Assembly (NCBI GenBank): GCA_032821775.1
Contig: JAVLRN010000004.1
Span: forward strand, 3,286,001-3,350,000
Reading direction: 5' to 3'
Source: Sanguinoderma infundibulare
Lineage: Eukaryota > Basidiomycota > Agaricomycetes > Polyporales > Polyporaceae
DNA length: 64,000 bases
Positions 1 to 10,986 of this stretch are shown one piece after another; positions within the stretch are counted from its first letter, which is position 1, and each line of letters opens with the position of its first letter. Both the position numbers and the translations under genes were made by a program. The notes beneath the pieces were generated by a model. The model searched no databases, had not been told where the DNA came from, and saw only the letters and a program-made list of their open reading frames with translations.

Positions 1-582
1 GAGGTAGGAAAAGACATGGTGAAGGATGTCCTGGACGTCGGGTAAGGAGGGAGTCGTCGTAACACTGGACATCGTGGTTCGTGAGTGAACATCCAACGCC
101 CGCGCGGTGCTGGTGAGAACTTTCGGAGGCTGTAAGGTGTTTTGACGGCATCACTGCTGTACATACTACGGTAGTCAGGGACGTCCATCTGACGCTGAAA
201 AACACCCGTCGTCTGAAAACCACATACCATGCTGTGAGTTAACGTAGACTTCGATATACCCCACAGTATTCACGGTGGTGTTTGCGATGCTAACGTGTCG
301 AGCGAATTTTGTTTGGATTCGGCGGAGGCGGAACTGCTCAGCACGCGTGCTCGGAGGCGGAGAAAAACGGAGTGCATAGAATATAGACTCCGACGACCTC
401 CGCTTGCCCGATAGAAGAAATCCAGGGCCGCATGTCTCCTCCATGATCAGTTGCTTCCAGCCCAGCATACCTACAGGTACGTCCTTTGTAGCACCGAGTA
501 TGTTTCATGGATGTGTGAGTTGAACATAACGCCCAGACAACGGTAAATTTAAATTCCTGTTAGCTTGGCCCCATTGGGTTGC
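1..582. other. Intergenic, nothing recognised
   Basis: No coding exon, RNA gene or repeat could be supported. A short AT-rich stretch around 540-556 lies just upstream of the F-box gene A region and could be promoter sequence, but there is no clear TATA box. Confidence 0.4.
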
Positions 583-2190
583 ATGGCGGGGTCAGCGCGC
601 TCTTTTTGCCGACGTTTTGGATGTAGTGCATTACATTGTCTCCCATCTAGATTCTGGAGAACAATATCATCTAAATGATGCGCTTCTCTGTCGCCGAACG
701 CTGATACATGCGGCGGTCACTAGCAAGGTCTTCACCAGGCCGGCTCTATCTCTTCTTTGGAAACGGCTACCAGACGACGCCCCTCTGCTCTCCCTACTCC
801 AGAACCTTGGGATATTCGACGGGCTGGCATCGTCAGAAGATGGTGTCAACATTGGTATCCCCATGGCAACTGTGCCTTATGCAAGTCTCTTCCTCATTCG
901 CATGTCTCATGAATGTCCTATCATAGGCGTTGTGTACTCCGGGGGATCCCCGTGTCCACCAGAACTGGCACCGCTTCAAAGACTACGCTTCGTATGTGCG
1001 CAGCATTTCCCTAATCATCTATGACGAGCCACCAGAAAATTCTATCTGGTATAAGATTTCGTCGAATTTGAAGGGTACGGCCATACTTCCTTCATTGAAC
1101 TCGATCACCCTCCGATGTAGCGTCCTCTCTCAGATCGAACATCTTTCCAGCACTTATCCCTCTCCTCTCCTCCTCCTTTCGCCTTCGATCCACCATCTAT
1201 GCATATCCCTTTTCAACGCCGCCCTGGCTAATGATGCGGACCTCTTCCGACCTATATTCGCTCGGTGCTTCAATTCAATCCCTGGCCTTCGAGTCTTGCG
1301 CTTGATAACGTACTCGTTCAACGTCGATTTGTCGATTTTGCCTACCTCCTGTCCCCATCTGCGCAGCGTCCATAGCCCGGCCCGGTCCGCCATATACGAC
1401 TCCGACGACCTACAAGGACTCGCACGTCTCGAATATCTGCAGAATCTGTTCATCAACTTGCGTCTCTCCCACCCCGTGCCTGACTTGACATTCGCGTCAC
1501 TGGAAACGTTGACTATTTCAGCACCTTGGCAGGACCTCGACGGCATGTTCAGGAAGGCGCGATTCCCCCGACTTCGTTCACTCACTATCATTGCCACCAA
1601 TCCACAGTGCCTTCTGTACGACGCGCTCGTCCAGGACGCAATTCGGTGTCTCAAATCTATGGGTACGACACTCCAAGGCCTCACGTACCTTTTCCTGTCC
1701 TGTTTCCATCCCAAACCCGGCCAGAGACCGGTAAACCTTGCGCCCGCAACTGCCGCCACGCACCGGACATTCCGAGAGGTGGTCGAACCGCTTCTTTCCC
1801 TGGACACGCTCCGCAACGTCGGCCTCGTGTTGCCCTACATCACCCTCAACTACATCTCCGACGACATGCGCGCGCTCGCGCAATTCTAGCCATACCTTGA
1901 GGAGCGCCACCCCGTCGTAGCCCAGGACTTGACCCGAACGCCGCGTGCTGGAGTCGAGTCGAATTCGACGCTCTCGATGAGGCGCCGGGAGATGTCACGT
2001 CGCGACCGCACGGGCTCCAGGAGGTGGTCATCCAAGAGGTGCGGCCGGTCTTGGTCACGGAGTTGATGGCCTTCTTCAGACATCTCTTCCCAAACGTGGA
2101 GAGGATGCGCGTGGCCAAAGAGACCGCGAAGGAGGAGGGTTGGGGAAGGGAGTCGTTCGGGATTCCAGTTTGTCGAGACTCTGATGGCTG
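583..2190 (+). pseudogene. F-box protein gene A, decaying copy
   Basis: Damaged paralog of the intact F-box gene at 33350-35049. The best surviving model is join(617..880,927..1889): an F-box segment (starting MDVVHYIVSHLD, with the LLWKRLPDD signature) followed by a leucine-rich region. F-box proteins recruit targets to SCF ubiquitin ligases, but this one's target is unknown. Compared with its paralog, the expected ATG at 583 is put out of frame by one extra T in the run near 601-606, so translation would have to start at 617. The intron donor reads GCAAGT where the paralog has GTAAGT. A stop at 1887-1889 removes the last ~130 residues; about 95 bp are deleted and the rest of the 3' homology (to about 2190) is out of frame. 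A shortened F-box protein is still possible, but decay is more likely. Confidence 0.75.
881..926 (+). other. GC-AG intron in F-box gene A
   Basis: This 46-nt intron begins GCAAGT and ends ATAG. The exact counterpart in the inverted paralog begins GTAAGT. The reading frame across the junction matches the paralog (phase 0), so the donor changed from GT to GC by one substitution, the one non-GT donor that spliceosomes commonly accept. Confidence 0.7.
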
Positions 2191-2469
2191 GATGGCATGA
2201 CCACCAGATGAGCTCGGTACATTCAGATTTCGCAGAAGTGTGGCGTTTGTGCCGGCAGCTCTGTGCGAAAGGGACGCGAGCTTAATCAGGCAGCTACAGG
2301 CTTTGTTCGTAAGTGGTATCCCACATGCGGCGACACGTTTGGCTGACGACGAATAGTGGCGGGTTGTTGGCAACTGTCGAGCCTGCATGCAGGGGCCCGA
2401 ATTTTGAGTACATCTTAAGGACACAAGTACCATGGCCGGGGAACCCATACCCTACCCCAATACGCCACG

Positions 2470-4284
2470 ATGACCCAGCCTAAGGCCACATCCCGCTCGC
2501 TCTTCGACGTACAAGACATACTTTACCAGGTGGTATCCCACTTGGACCTAGAATGCGATCGCAAAACCTTGGCTTCCTCCGCAAGGATCTCCAAGAACTT
2601 CACCAACCCCGCTGCCGCGGTGCTATGGAGTCGACTCCCCGACGACCAACCCCTTGCGGATCTTCTTTGCGCCCTTGGGATGTGCCATAAAAGTCATCCC
2701 TCCAACCCTTCTGACATCCGCTGTGAAGCGAATGCCCTGATGAATGACGGGAAGAAGTTTTGGACATTCCAGGAAGCGTATGTGAGTGAGCTGTCGTGGA
2801 CGGGTTCGTGTTTTCAGATCTCAACGTTCTACTACAGACACTTTCATGCTCGGAGGACCCGAGAGCCGATCCTAACTGGAGAAGATTCGAAACGTACACT
2901 TCCTACGTGCGCGAAATCACGCTGTACGCATTCGAAGGCCCGAAATGGTCACGCCTCTGGAAAGAAATATCGTCGTTCACAGATGGCGCCCCCACCCTCC
3001 CTTTCCTGCAAATGGTCTCGCTCCGCTCGCTTTTCCCCTTGACCATAAACCCTAGCATCACGGAGGGCGCCCGATACCTCATTTCCCCTTCCGTTCGCCA
3101 GCTTCAGTTTCTCATCCCATTTGGGTACTATCGTCAGGCAATGGGCCGATTTTGGTGCGATCCCAAAGTCAAGCTCGTATTCTCAGAAACATTTCTCGCC
3201 GCTCCTGAGATAAACAAGCTCCGCCTCGCACACCTCCCTGTTTCCCTCGGTGTCTCGCTTCTCCAGGCGTGGTGTTCGCGCTTGCGGCATCTCGATATAA
3301 CGGCTCACCTGGACACAGACGACCTCCACGTGCTCTCACAGCTTTCCGCCCCACTCTCCCATCTCTCGATCTCGATCTCCCTCACGATCTCTTGTACACC
3401 CGGGGGATGATATCCGCTTTCCAGACCTCCACGAACTCGTAGTAGCTGGTCACTGGATAGATGTCAATACGCTGCTTGGCCGCGCGCTCCTACCACAGTT
3501 ACGTATGCTGGCCATCCACGCCTGGGAGAGGAACACGGGCAGCGCCGCACATCACGCAGAAGAGGCCTTCCAGTGTCTCCGCACGGTTGCCTCAGAGTAC
3601 CCAGCCTTGACCGGTCTCCCGGTGCGCGAGAGCCGTGTTTCCGAGGAACTCAGCTACGTCCCGCCTTTCAGTACTTCCGTCACGACGCCTTTCACTCCCA
3701 AGGCCCGGGTCATGGACACATTCAAGGGCCCCTTCACAGCCTTCCTCCACCCCCTTCTTTCCCTCCGTGCCCTCCGGGAGGTCTTCCTCCGCGTCCCGTC
3801 CTACATGGACATGGACTGTACCGCCGCGGACCTCCTTGCCATGTCGGAATCGTGGCGCGACCTCGAAGAGCTCCACCTCTCCATCGGACCTCCGTTCGAC
3901 GATGAGAGCCCGCACGGCCGTGCCGGCCCGTTCGGTGCCGTCGCGCACTTCACGTGTAACTCTCCCCGTCTTCGGATCCTGCATCTGCCGTCCATGGAGT
4001 TCGCTTCCGGGACCTCTGCGACTGTCGAGTATCCTCGGGAGCCCCTCGCGCTACAAATCCTCCGGGTGGAAAGACTCATCGTCAATGCTCCCGGGCCGGA
4101 CGCAGACATTGTGGCGGAGGTAGATGAGGTTGTCAGCCGAGCGTTTTCGCTAGCTTCGTGGATTCCGCTGGAGGATTTGGGCCCTCAATTCGTGGGTGAA
4201 CCGATGCCTTGGGGCGGGATTTGTCCTCGTCGCATATGTGGGCTTCGCTCATGGGATTCTCACATCAATTGGGACTCCCTGTAA
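2470..4284 (+). pseudogene. F-box protein gene B, one-base frameshift in a G run
   Basis: F-box/leucine-rich-repeat gene with exons 2470..2781 and 2838..4284. The F-box is at residues 11-60 (VQDILYQVVSHL, then AVLWSRLPDD). The intron has GTGAGT..CTACAG borders. Exon 2 reads well until a run of five Gs at 3402-3406, after which a TGA at 3408-3410 would end the protein. With four Gs the frame runs on without a break into an equally good LRR region that closes at 4284, giving about 585 residues. The lesion is therefore a single +1 in a homopolymer: either a real recent mutation or a sequencing/assembly error. An N-terminal copy lies in inverted orientation at 32749-33075. Confidence 0.8.
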
Positions 4285-4703
4285 CGAATGCGATCGTCTA
4301 ACCTCCAACTTGTCGTACTTGGAAAGTTGCTGTCGCCGCGATCGCAATGGTACATATGCTTTACGTCGTTCATGTCTAGGAGAGCCGTGCCCGCTGGCGC
4401 CGCATAGATCGAGCAAACCGTGACGTACACGCATTCGAATGCATAGAAGCTTTCCCGCAGCACGTCCGTCCGAATCGCCCGGAAAGCACCCGCAACTCTA
4501 ATTAATAGGGTCGCGCCGCTCGCAATCCCTCTGCTTGGATCTTTCACATTTATTAATTGGAGCTTGTCAGTGCTATGACATGGTAAGGTCAGAATAGGGG
4601 GCATTGCTGTATTGAACATTGGGAGATCGGGAGAACGAATGTCAAGATGCGAATAAAGACGTGTGCGTGATGGATGGTGGGTCGTGGTGAAGCCTGCTGC
4701 TGC
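4285..4703. other. 3' flank between F-box B and NST1
   Basis: Convergent gene ends. It presumably holds both 3' UTRs; no further gene or repeat was seen. Confidence 0.4.
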
Positions 4704-7700
4704 TCAGCTGCCAGTGTGCGGTGCAGTCGAAGGGTTGTGGGGTGCAAACTGCGCTCCGAAGAAGCCGGAAGATGAGTTCCAATCGGGATTCGACGGCGAG
4801 CCCCACAGGTTCGTGGCGATTGAACCGGGAGGTCCGGGCGCAGGTGCGCGAGAAGCGAATCCGGGAGGCGCACCAGGCGGCCCCCACGGCGACGATACCG
4901 AACCTCGAGGACTCGTTGACGTCGGTGGACCCCAAGCTTGGCCGACAGCCCCGACCGGAGCGGTACGGCGCGTCGAAGGGGTGCTGACGACCTCGTCATC
5001 GTCCGCAAGCAGCGCGGCCGAACCGAGGACACCCTTCGGGCTTGGAGAGCGACGAGTGGGGGAGGTTGAGCCTGAACCCGACGTGTCACCGGTTGGCCGG
5101 GCGATGGGAGCGATGGTGGGACGGGTGATGGGACCAGGGTCAAGCGCGGGAGTACGGTTGCTGGGACCAGGAGCAAGATTGAGCTGAGTGGGAGAAGCAA
5201 GAGGGTTCGAAACCGCACGGCTGGGAGGGGCAATCGGTGCAGGAGCCAATCCACGCCCGAAGCCAGCGTCGAAAGGGTTGCCATTTCCGAAGCCACGCGG
5301 TACAGCGGATGGCGCAAGCGGCTGCGGTCCCGGAGGCATGGACGGAAGCATGGGCACACCAACAAACTGTCCCGGAGTGTATGGAACCCTAGGAGACAAG
5401 GCCGGAGGGATGATTCCTACACCACCGACAGAGGGAGGGAAGACTGGGGTTTGCGGAGGCATATGCGAAGGGATCTGGGGAGCGATGGGCGTGGTAGGCT
5501 GGGACGTACCGACCAAGGGCGCGCGGGGCTGCGGCTGCTGAGGGGGCTGTGGACGCGGAGGTTGGAGAATAGGAGGTGTGGACACGGGAGGTGGCTGATT
5601 CTTGTTGAGAATCTTCTTCTGCGAGTTAGGACGGCTGGGGGATGACTGAGACCCTGGCGGCCCAGCATTGCGCGGTGAGGTGGGGCCGCGTCCGTTGTTC
5701 CTGGCCGCTGCTGCGCGCTGCTGCTGGAGTGTACGCTCGCGGGCCTCCTTTTCAGCTTTCTCCTTCTCGGCCTTCTCTCGCTCAGCCTTCTCCTTCTCCT
5801 CCTTCTCCCTAGCAAGGCGACGTTCGCGCTCCTCCTTCTCCTGCTGCTCGCGCCTTGCCTTCTCGGCGGCACGTTCAGCTGCGAGCTTGGCCTCACGCTC
5901 CTCACGCGCCTTGCGCTCTCGCTCCTCCCGCTCCTTGCGTTCGGCCTTAGCCTTCTCCTCGCGTTCGCGCTTTTTGCGTTCACGTTCGGCTTCGCGTTCC
6001 CGCTCCTCTGCAAGACGCTTTCGACGCTCTTCCTCCTTGCGCGCCTTCTCCTCTTCCTGCACCTTGCGTTGGGCCTCACGTCTAGCACGGTCCTCCTCAC
6101 GACGCCTGCGCTGCTCCTCGTCCACCGCAGCCTGCTTGGCTCGCTGTGCAGCCTCTTCAGCCTCCTTCTCGGCGGCTTTAGCAGCACGTTCTTCCTCCTT
6201 CGCCAGCTTTTGCTGTCTACACAGAACGTCAGAGTGTGGCACACGACCAGCATATAACGGGCACTGACCGCTTCTTGTCCTTTTTCTTCTGGTTCTGCGA
6301 CTGCTTCTTGGCCTCCCGCTCCTTGCTGAGCTTGTCCTCGTCCTCGAGCTCGCGGAGCAGCTGGAGCTGACGCTCTTGCGCCACCTTCTCGCGGTACGCC
6401 TGGAGCACGCGCTGCTCGAACATGCGCGCCGCAAAGATGGAGAACATGCGCTTGCCCTCCTCCATCTTCTGCTCCTCCGTCATGATCTGGAGCGCAGTCC
6501 CGATGTAAATCGGCGCCAGGCGAAACTCGAATGGACGACACATACCTCCTCGTCCTCCTCGTCTTCGTCCTCCTCCTCATCGTCCTCCTCATCATCCTCA
6601 TCGCCCTCCTCGTCCTCATCCTCGCTGTCCTCCTCCACATCGACTGCCGCCTCCTCTTCCCGCTGCATCCGACGCTCGGCGAGCTGCTCCATCATCTCCA
6701 AGAACTTCTGGCCATCGTTCTTGAGGAGATCGTCGGCGACCGTCAAAATGTTCCCTACTTCCAAGAAGTTAATATGCATATGCTCAGTGGCGCGTGAGAG
6801 CAAAGGACACTTGCCGGTCACGGTGAGGTTGTTCCCGAAGTTACCAAGGCCGTCGCCTCCATTGGTCTTGGTTCCATTGGCGGCTCGCCGGCGAGGCGCT
6901 GCGTTCCTCCGGTCTGGCTTCACGTCGTCCTCGTCCTCGGGCTCCGCGTCATCCTCCTCCTCCTCCTCCTCATCTTCCTCCTCCTCTTCCTCCTCTTCCT
7001 CGTCCTCGTACCCGTCCTCGTCCGGATAGTCATCCTCCCCATCGTCCTCAAACTCGCTCTCCGTGTGTTTAACGGGCTTGCGCCCGTTGGCCACAACGGC
7101 CTTGCCGCGGTGGGCGTTTGGAGGCTGGGGACTGATGACGGCGCCGTTCTTGTCCAGCTCGACGCTGCCTGGAAACGGACCCGGCCCTTGAGGAGGAGGC
7201 AGCGTCCCGCCGGAGGAGATGTATCGCTGCTGGTAGTTCGCGTACTGTTCTAGCTCCTCGTAATAAGCATCGTACAGTACCTCGAGCTCCTCCTCAATCG
7301 CATTCCTTGTTTGCGGCATCCGATCCGAGCGGCATACGAGCGAACGTTGCGAGCAGGGGGTGGGCGGGCGAGGCGGGAGAGCAGGGAGGGGCGCAATGTC
7401 AGGAAAAATTTTCGGCGAGGGGGGGAGGAATGGACGACGTACCGCTTGCGCCCGCACACCGCACAACTACAGCTGTGTTTCTGCTGCTCCTTCATCTTCT
7501 TCAGGACGGCCTCCTTCTCGATTTTCACGAGGTTCCGGCGGTCGTCCTCGCCCAGGCCGAGCCAAAACTCTTTGATGCGTTCCCGCTCCTCGGTGGTGCT
7601 CGTGGACCATATCTTGTTGTTTTTCGGCTGCTGCTGGCCCGTGGCTGGCGGTCTGGGCTTATGCGGGGCAGACGCATTAGAGGATGGAGGCGATGGCTGG

Positions 7701-8992
7701 TGATGAGGGTGATTGTGCCCGTACTGGTGCGAGGAGATCGGCGCCTTTGACGCCGCACGGCGGGAGGGAGGGGGGTCCTGTGCGGGTGCGGGATTGTAGG
7801 ACATGGGCTTCTTGCCCGCCGCACGAGACGACGGGGGCGGGTTTGTGGCAGCGGCTGGCGGAGGACGTGCGGCGGGCATACGGTTCGTAGCAGAGGCTGG
7901 CCGCCCGCCATTTGTCACCGTACCGCCCTCTCCCTCCTCCGGCCGGCCCCCGGCCGGCTCCGCGCTAGGCGCCTCCGGCTCGGCTTCCGCAACCCCCTTT
8001 TTCTTCTTTTTCTTGTTCTTCTTCTTCGGCGCCGGGTACCCGTTTGGGCCAGTCGCCGCCGGCGGACGGGGCAGGAGCGGGTCCTCGAACGAGAGCGTGA
8101 AGTGCGCGGCGGCATGCGCCCGCCCCTGGTCGACAAGCTCGTCCTCAAGGTCGTCTACCTCGTCATCGCTGTAGTACTCGTCCTCCCCGTACTCCTGCTC
8201 CTCCGGAAACAACACCACATTCGCCGCCGCGAGCGCGCCACCGTCTCCCTGCAGCGCCCCATTCGCCGCCGCCGCCTGCTCCATCGCGAGCGCAAACTGC
8301 GGGTCTGCAAAGATCGCAGGATCGAAGGGCATACCTTGGTACGCCCCGGGCGGATATCGCCCCCCGCCGCCGTCCTTGGCCGCGCCCGAGTGCATTTGCT
8401 GCGCGATTGTGTACATCGCCTGGGTCTTCAGTGAGGAGTCCGCGTTACCAGCCGAGCTCAATTGAGAGTAAGTGTGCCGTACAAAGTTGCGCAGATGATC
8501 CGGAAAGGATGCCCAATACTCGTCGTTCACGAGCCCTCCCTCCGCCCCCTCCATGCTCCGCGCGAGGTGGTCTGCGGTTGCGAGCAGCTCCGCTTCGGCG
8601 GCCGTCGTGGGCTTGAGGTGCGCCGCCAGCGATGCGGACAGCGACGCCGTCGTCGAGACGTGCACCGAGGCCAGCTCTGGTGAGAGCCCCGTGCGATTGA
8701 CCGTCCGGTGCGCGTGCAGGTGCGGGTGCGAGTGTGGGGCCATCGGCTCGAGCGGCGGGAGCGCCGTCTCTTCGTCCTCTTCCTCTTCCTCCTCGAACTC
8801 TTCGACGTCGTACGTGTATGTGCCGGGCACGGGCGGGCTGCGTTCTACGTCCTTCCCCTTGCCCTTCTTCTTCTTTTTCTTCTTGCCGTTGGTCGTCGGA
8901 GTCGCAGGTGCCGGGGTCGGAGGCGTTGCCGAGCGGGTCACCCGAGCAGGCGGTGGCCGCGCAGTGGACCTCTTCGCCTTGGGGGCAGTCAT
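4704..8992 (-). CDS. NST1: NST1-type stress response protein
   Basis: Minus-strand gene with exons 8992..7443, 7305..6815, 6754..6546, 6486..6269 and 6216..4704, giving 1326 residues. It starts with basic and Pro/Ala-rich sequence. The NST1 signature lies at about residues 455-540: [16 protein letters not shown], then [19 protein letters not shown] with its cysteine cluster, then [18 protein letters not shown] across the first intron. Two Asp/Glu runs follow (about 590-610 and 720-750), then a very long charged Lys/Glu/Arg coiled coil (about 825-1010) and a Pro-rich low-complexity tail. In budding yeast Nst1 lowers salt tolerance, contacts the splicing factor Msl1 and is linked to cytoplasmic condensates; the same role here is inferred. 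Length and domain order fit basidiomycete homologs. The 60-nt intron 6755..6814 uses a GC donor and is a multiple of three, so retention would add 20 residues. Confidence 0.93.
6755..6814 (-). other. Candidate GC-AG intron of NST1, frame-neutral
   Basis: On the minus strand this 60-nt segment starts GCAAGT and ends GTAG, with a TTAAC branch-like motif near its 3' end. Splicing it out joins ..NNLTVTG to [10 protein letters not shown], the normal NST1 arrangement. It has no stop codon and is divisible by three, so both forms would translate. Confidence 0.6.
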
Positions 8993-10860
8993 CCCAGATG
9001 AAAAGCAATAGATATCGTCGTCAGCTAGGATGAGAAAGAAGCAGAGCCGTCGGCGTCGTCGAGGTCGATGTGCAAGTCGGCCACTTGCCGCTCGGTCCTA
9101 ATGATGGCAGCCACGTGATCATTTTCGAATTATTAGTTTTCGATAACCTGTTTTGGAAACGCGACTATATGCATGTCCTCTCCGCCTCCGATTCGAAGGT
9201 CGACACTTCTAACATCCGTGTACGTAGTCACGGAATATTCTTCACATTGCATCGCCGTCCACTGGGCAACGCCCGTTGCGCAGCATCGTGTCAAACAAAA
9301 GTGCTCGTGTGATCGCAACCTGACGGTGGGCTCATGGCTCCAACGCGTGCGAGACCTGTGGGGCAAGCCTTCAAATCTCCCCATACACTCATTCTGGCGA
9401 ACAAATGTTAACTCATTGATTCTGTACTGTAGAGCTCAAAAGTTTCCATATTCACGCGGATCAGGTGCGACTCGACGTTTAGGAGATAAGGAGTGGAACA
9501 CCTTGGCGACATCCAGAGAACTTGCGGCGTGCCTCAGGCTTGGTTCCGAAGGGTGAGGGGGTGTGGTGCTGTGTGCCGTCGACGCCAGAGGATATATGCG
9601 ATCGGAGGAATGTCGGTTCCGACATATTCACTGCCCTCCCAAGACCAGACCACTGGCACTCCATCGTGATTCAAATGGCCTGAGAATATACGGGAGTGTT
9701 GTGAGCCATGATCGATGATCCATCATCATGAACTCCGAGTGGGGAAGACACTGACCGTTCAAAGGCACGGACAAGGACCATGCCAATGCTGACTATGGTA
9801 TGTTGTGAGTGAGCCCAACGGAAACACGACCGATTGAGACAGGATTGGTTTTCTGTCCGTACCCGCACAGGCGTTCGCTCTCAACACCGTGCTTCGGAAC
9901 GGCTTCCAGGCTCGCTTCCTCGTCAAAGACGAAACGCGAAGTACGTGATCCTCAGCGAACAGGAATTTAATGGCCTTCGACTCGACGTCGTAAGCTCGCT
10001 CCACCCTGTCGACGGCACCGACAGTGATGGGAAAGGGTCGTCTCAGGGTCGTCTCATAACCGGATTTTCGAGTATCCAGCTGTCAGCAGAACGCTGCGCG
10101 GCCAGGAAACCCATACCCGTATACATATGTAGGCATGCTCGCGGTGCGCTGCGACGACCTGGATCAACTTCTCTCTCGGAGCCTCAGTGTACATATTGAC
10201 TACTGCATGGAATGACGTGCCCACCTGGATTGGCCACACAAGGAGCGATCAGCACAAATTGCGGCACCGCAGCAGCGGGAGTGCTGCGCTGTTCCGCCGT
10301 CCGACAAATTTGAGGGCCGCAGGCCGGCAGGCCCTGAACCTGAGCGATGTCGGCCATCGCTGCTGGTCAGTGAGAGCATGCCGCATATTCCGAGTGGACT
10401 CAACTGACAGTGTACGATCCTGCGAAGTAAGCAAAGTACGGATGTGGTAGAGAGACGATTAGATCTTACAGGGGCAGGGACATGGGCATTAATAGCAGGC
10501 GGGCTTGGCAGTAGTATGTAGTGCCACAACCGATCACGCCAGAGGCCATAACTGTCAGATCGAGATCTGGCACAGTCGCTGGCCGAACCTAGAAACGTCT
10601 GCGGCAGTTGCAGGGAGAATGGATTCGCAAGACAACGCAGAGACGACATTTCCCTGGTGTCGTCAAACAAGCCCCCGTCAGCCCAAGTATTGTGACTTGT
10701 GCTAAGGCAGCCAAGCAGGAATGCATTTGAATCGACAACAACTCGCACTTTAAAGTCAACATGATAGCGAGATAATGATCATATATGCGAAGAGATGTTG
10801 TCCGTTGATATATGGACGAGGATCGCACATTCTCACACCGTGTTACCAATGCTCCCGTCT
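8993..10860. other. Intergenic between divergent NST1 and GH79-1
   Basis: About 1.9 kb with no recognisable coding exon, RNA gene or repeat on either strand. It must hold the NST1 promoter (proximal to 8993) and the upstream control region of GH79-1. Confidence 0.45.
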
Positions 10861-10935
10861 TCCAATCAGCAACGTGTGGTCCGGGCTCGTTACATATCAC
10901 CACTATAAAGACGTCCCCCGCATCTTCCTCGGCCA
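10861..10935 (+). promoter_or_regulatory. Core promoter of GH79-1 (CCAAT and TATA)
   Basis: A CCAATCA element sits at 10862-10868 and a CTATAAAG TATA box at 10903-10910. They lie about 120 and 80 bp upstream of the ATG at 10987, which places transcription start near 10935. The spacing is typical for an inducible secreted-enzyme gene. Confidence 0.6.
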
Positions 10936-10986
10936 TCTTTTCGCTCCCTCTTGGCCTCTGGGCACGTCCATATACCCGTGCAGTGC

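Noticed and set aside
5417..6640. A 407-codon Arg-rich minus-strand frame inside NST1
   Set aside because: It is an alternative frame of the charged coiled-coil region; the NST1 frame matches the family across introns.
6376..7029. A poly-Ser plus-strand frame
   Set aside because: It is the complement of the Asp/Glu runs of NST1, not a gene.
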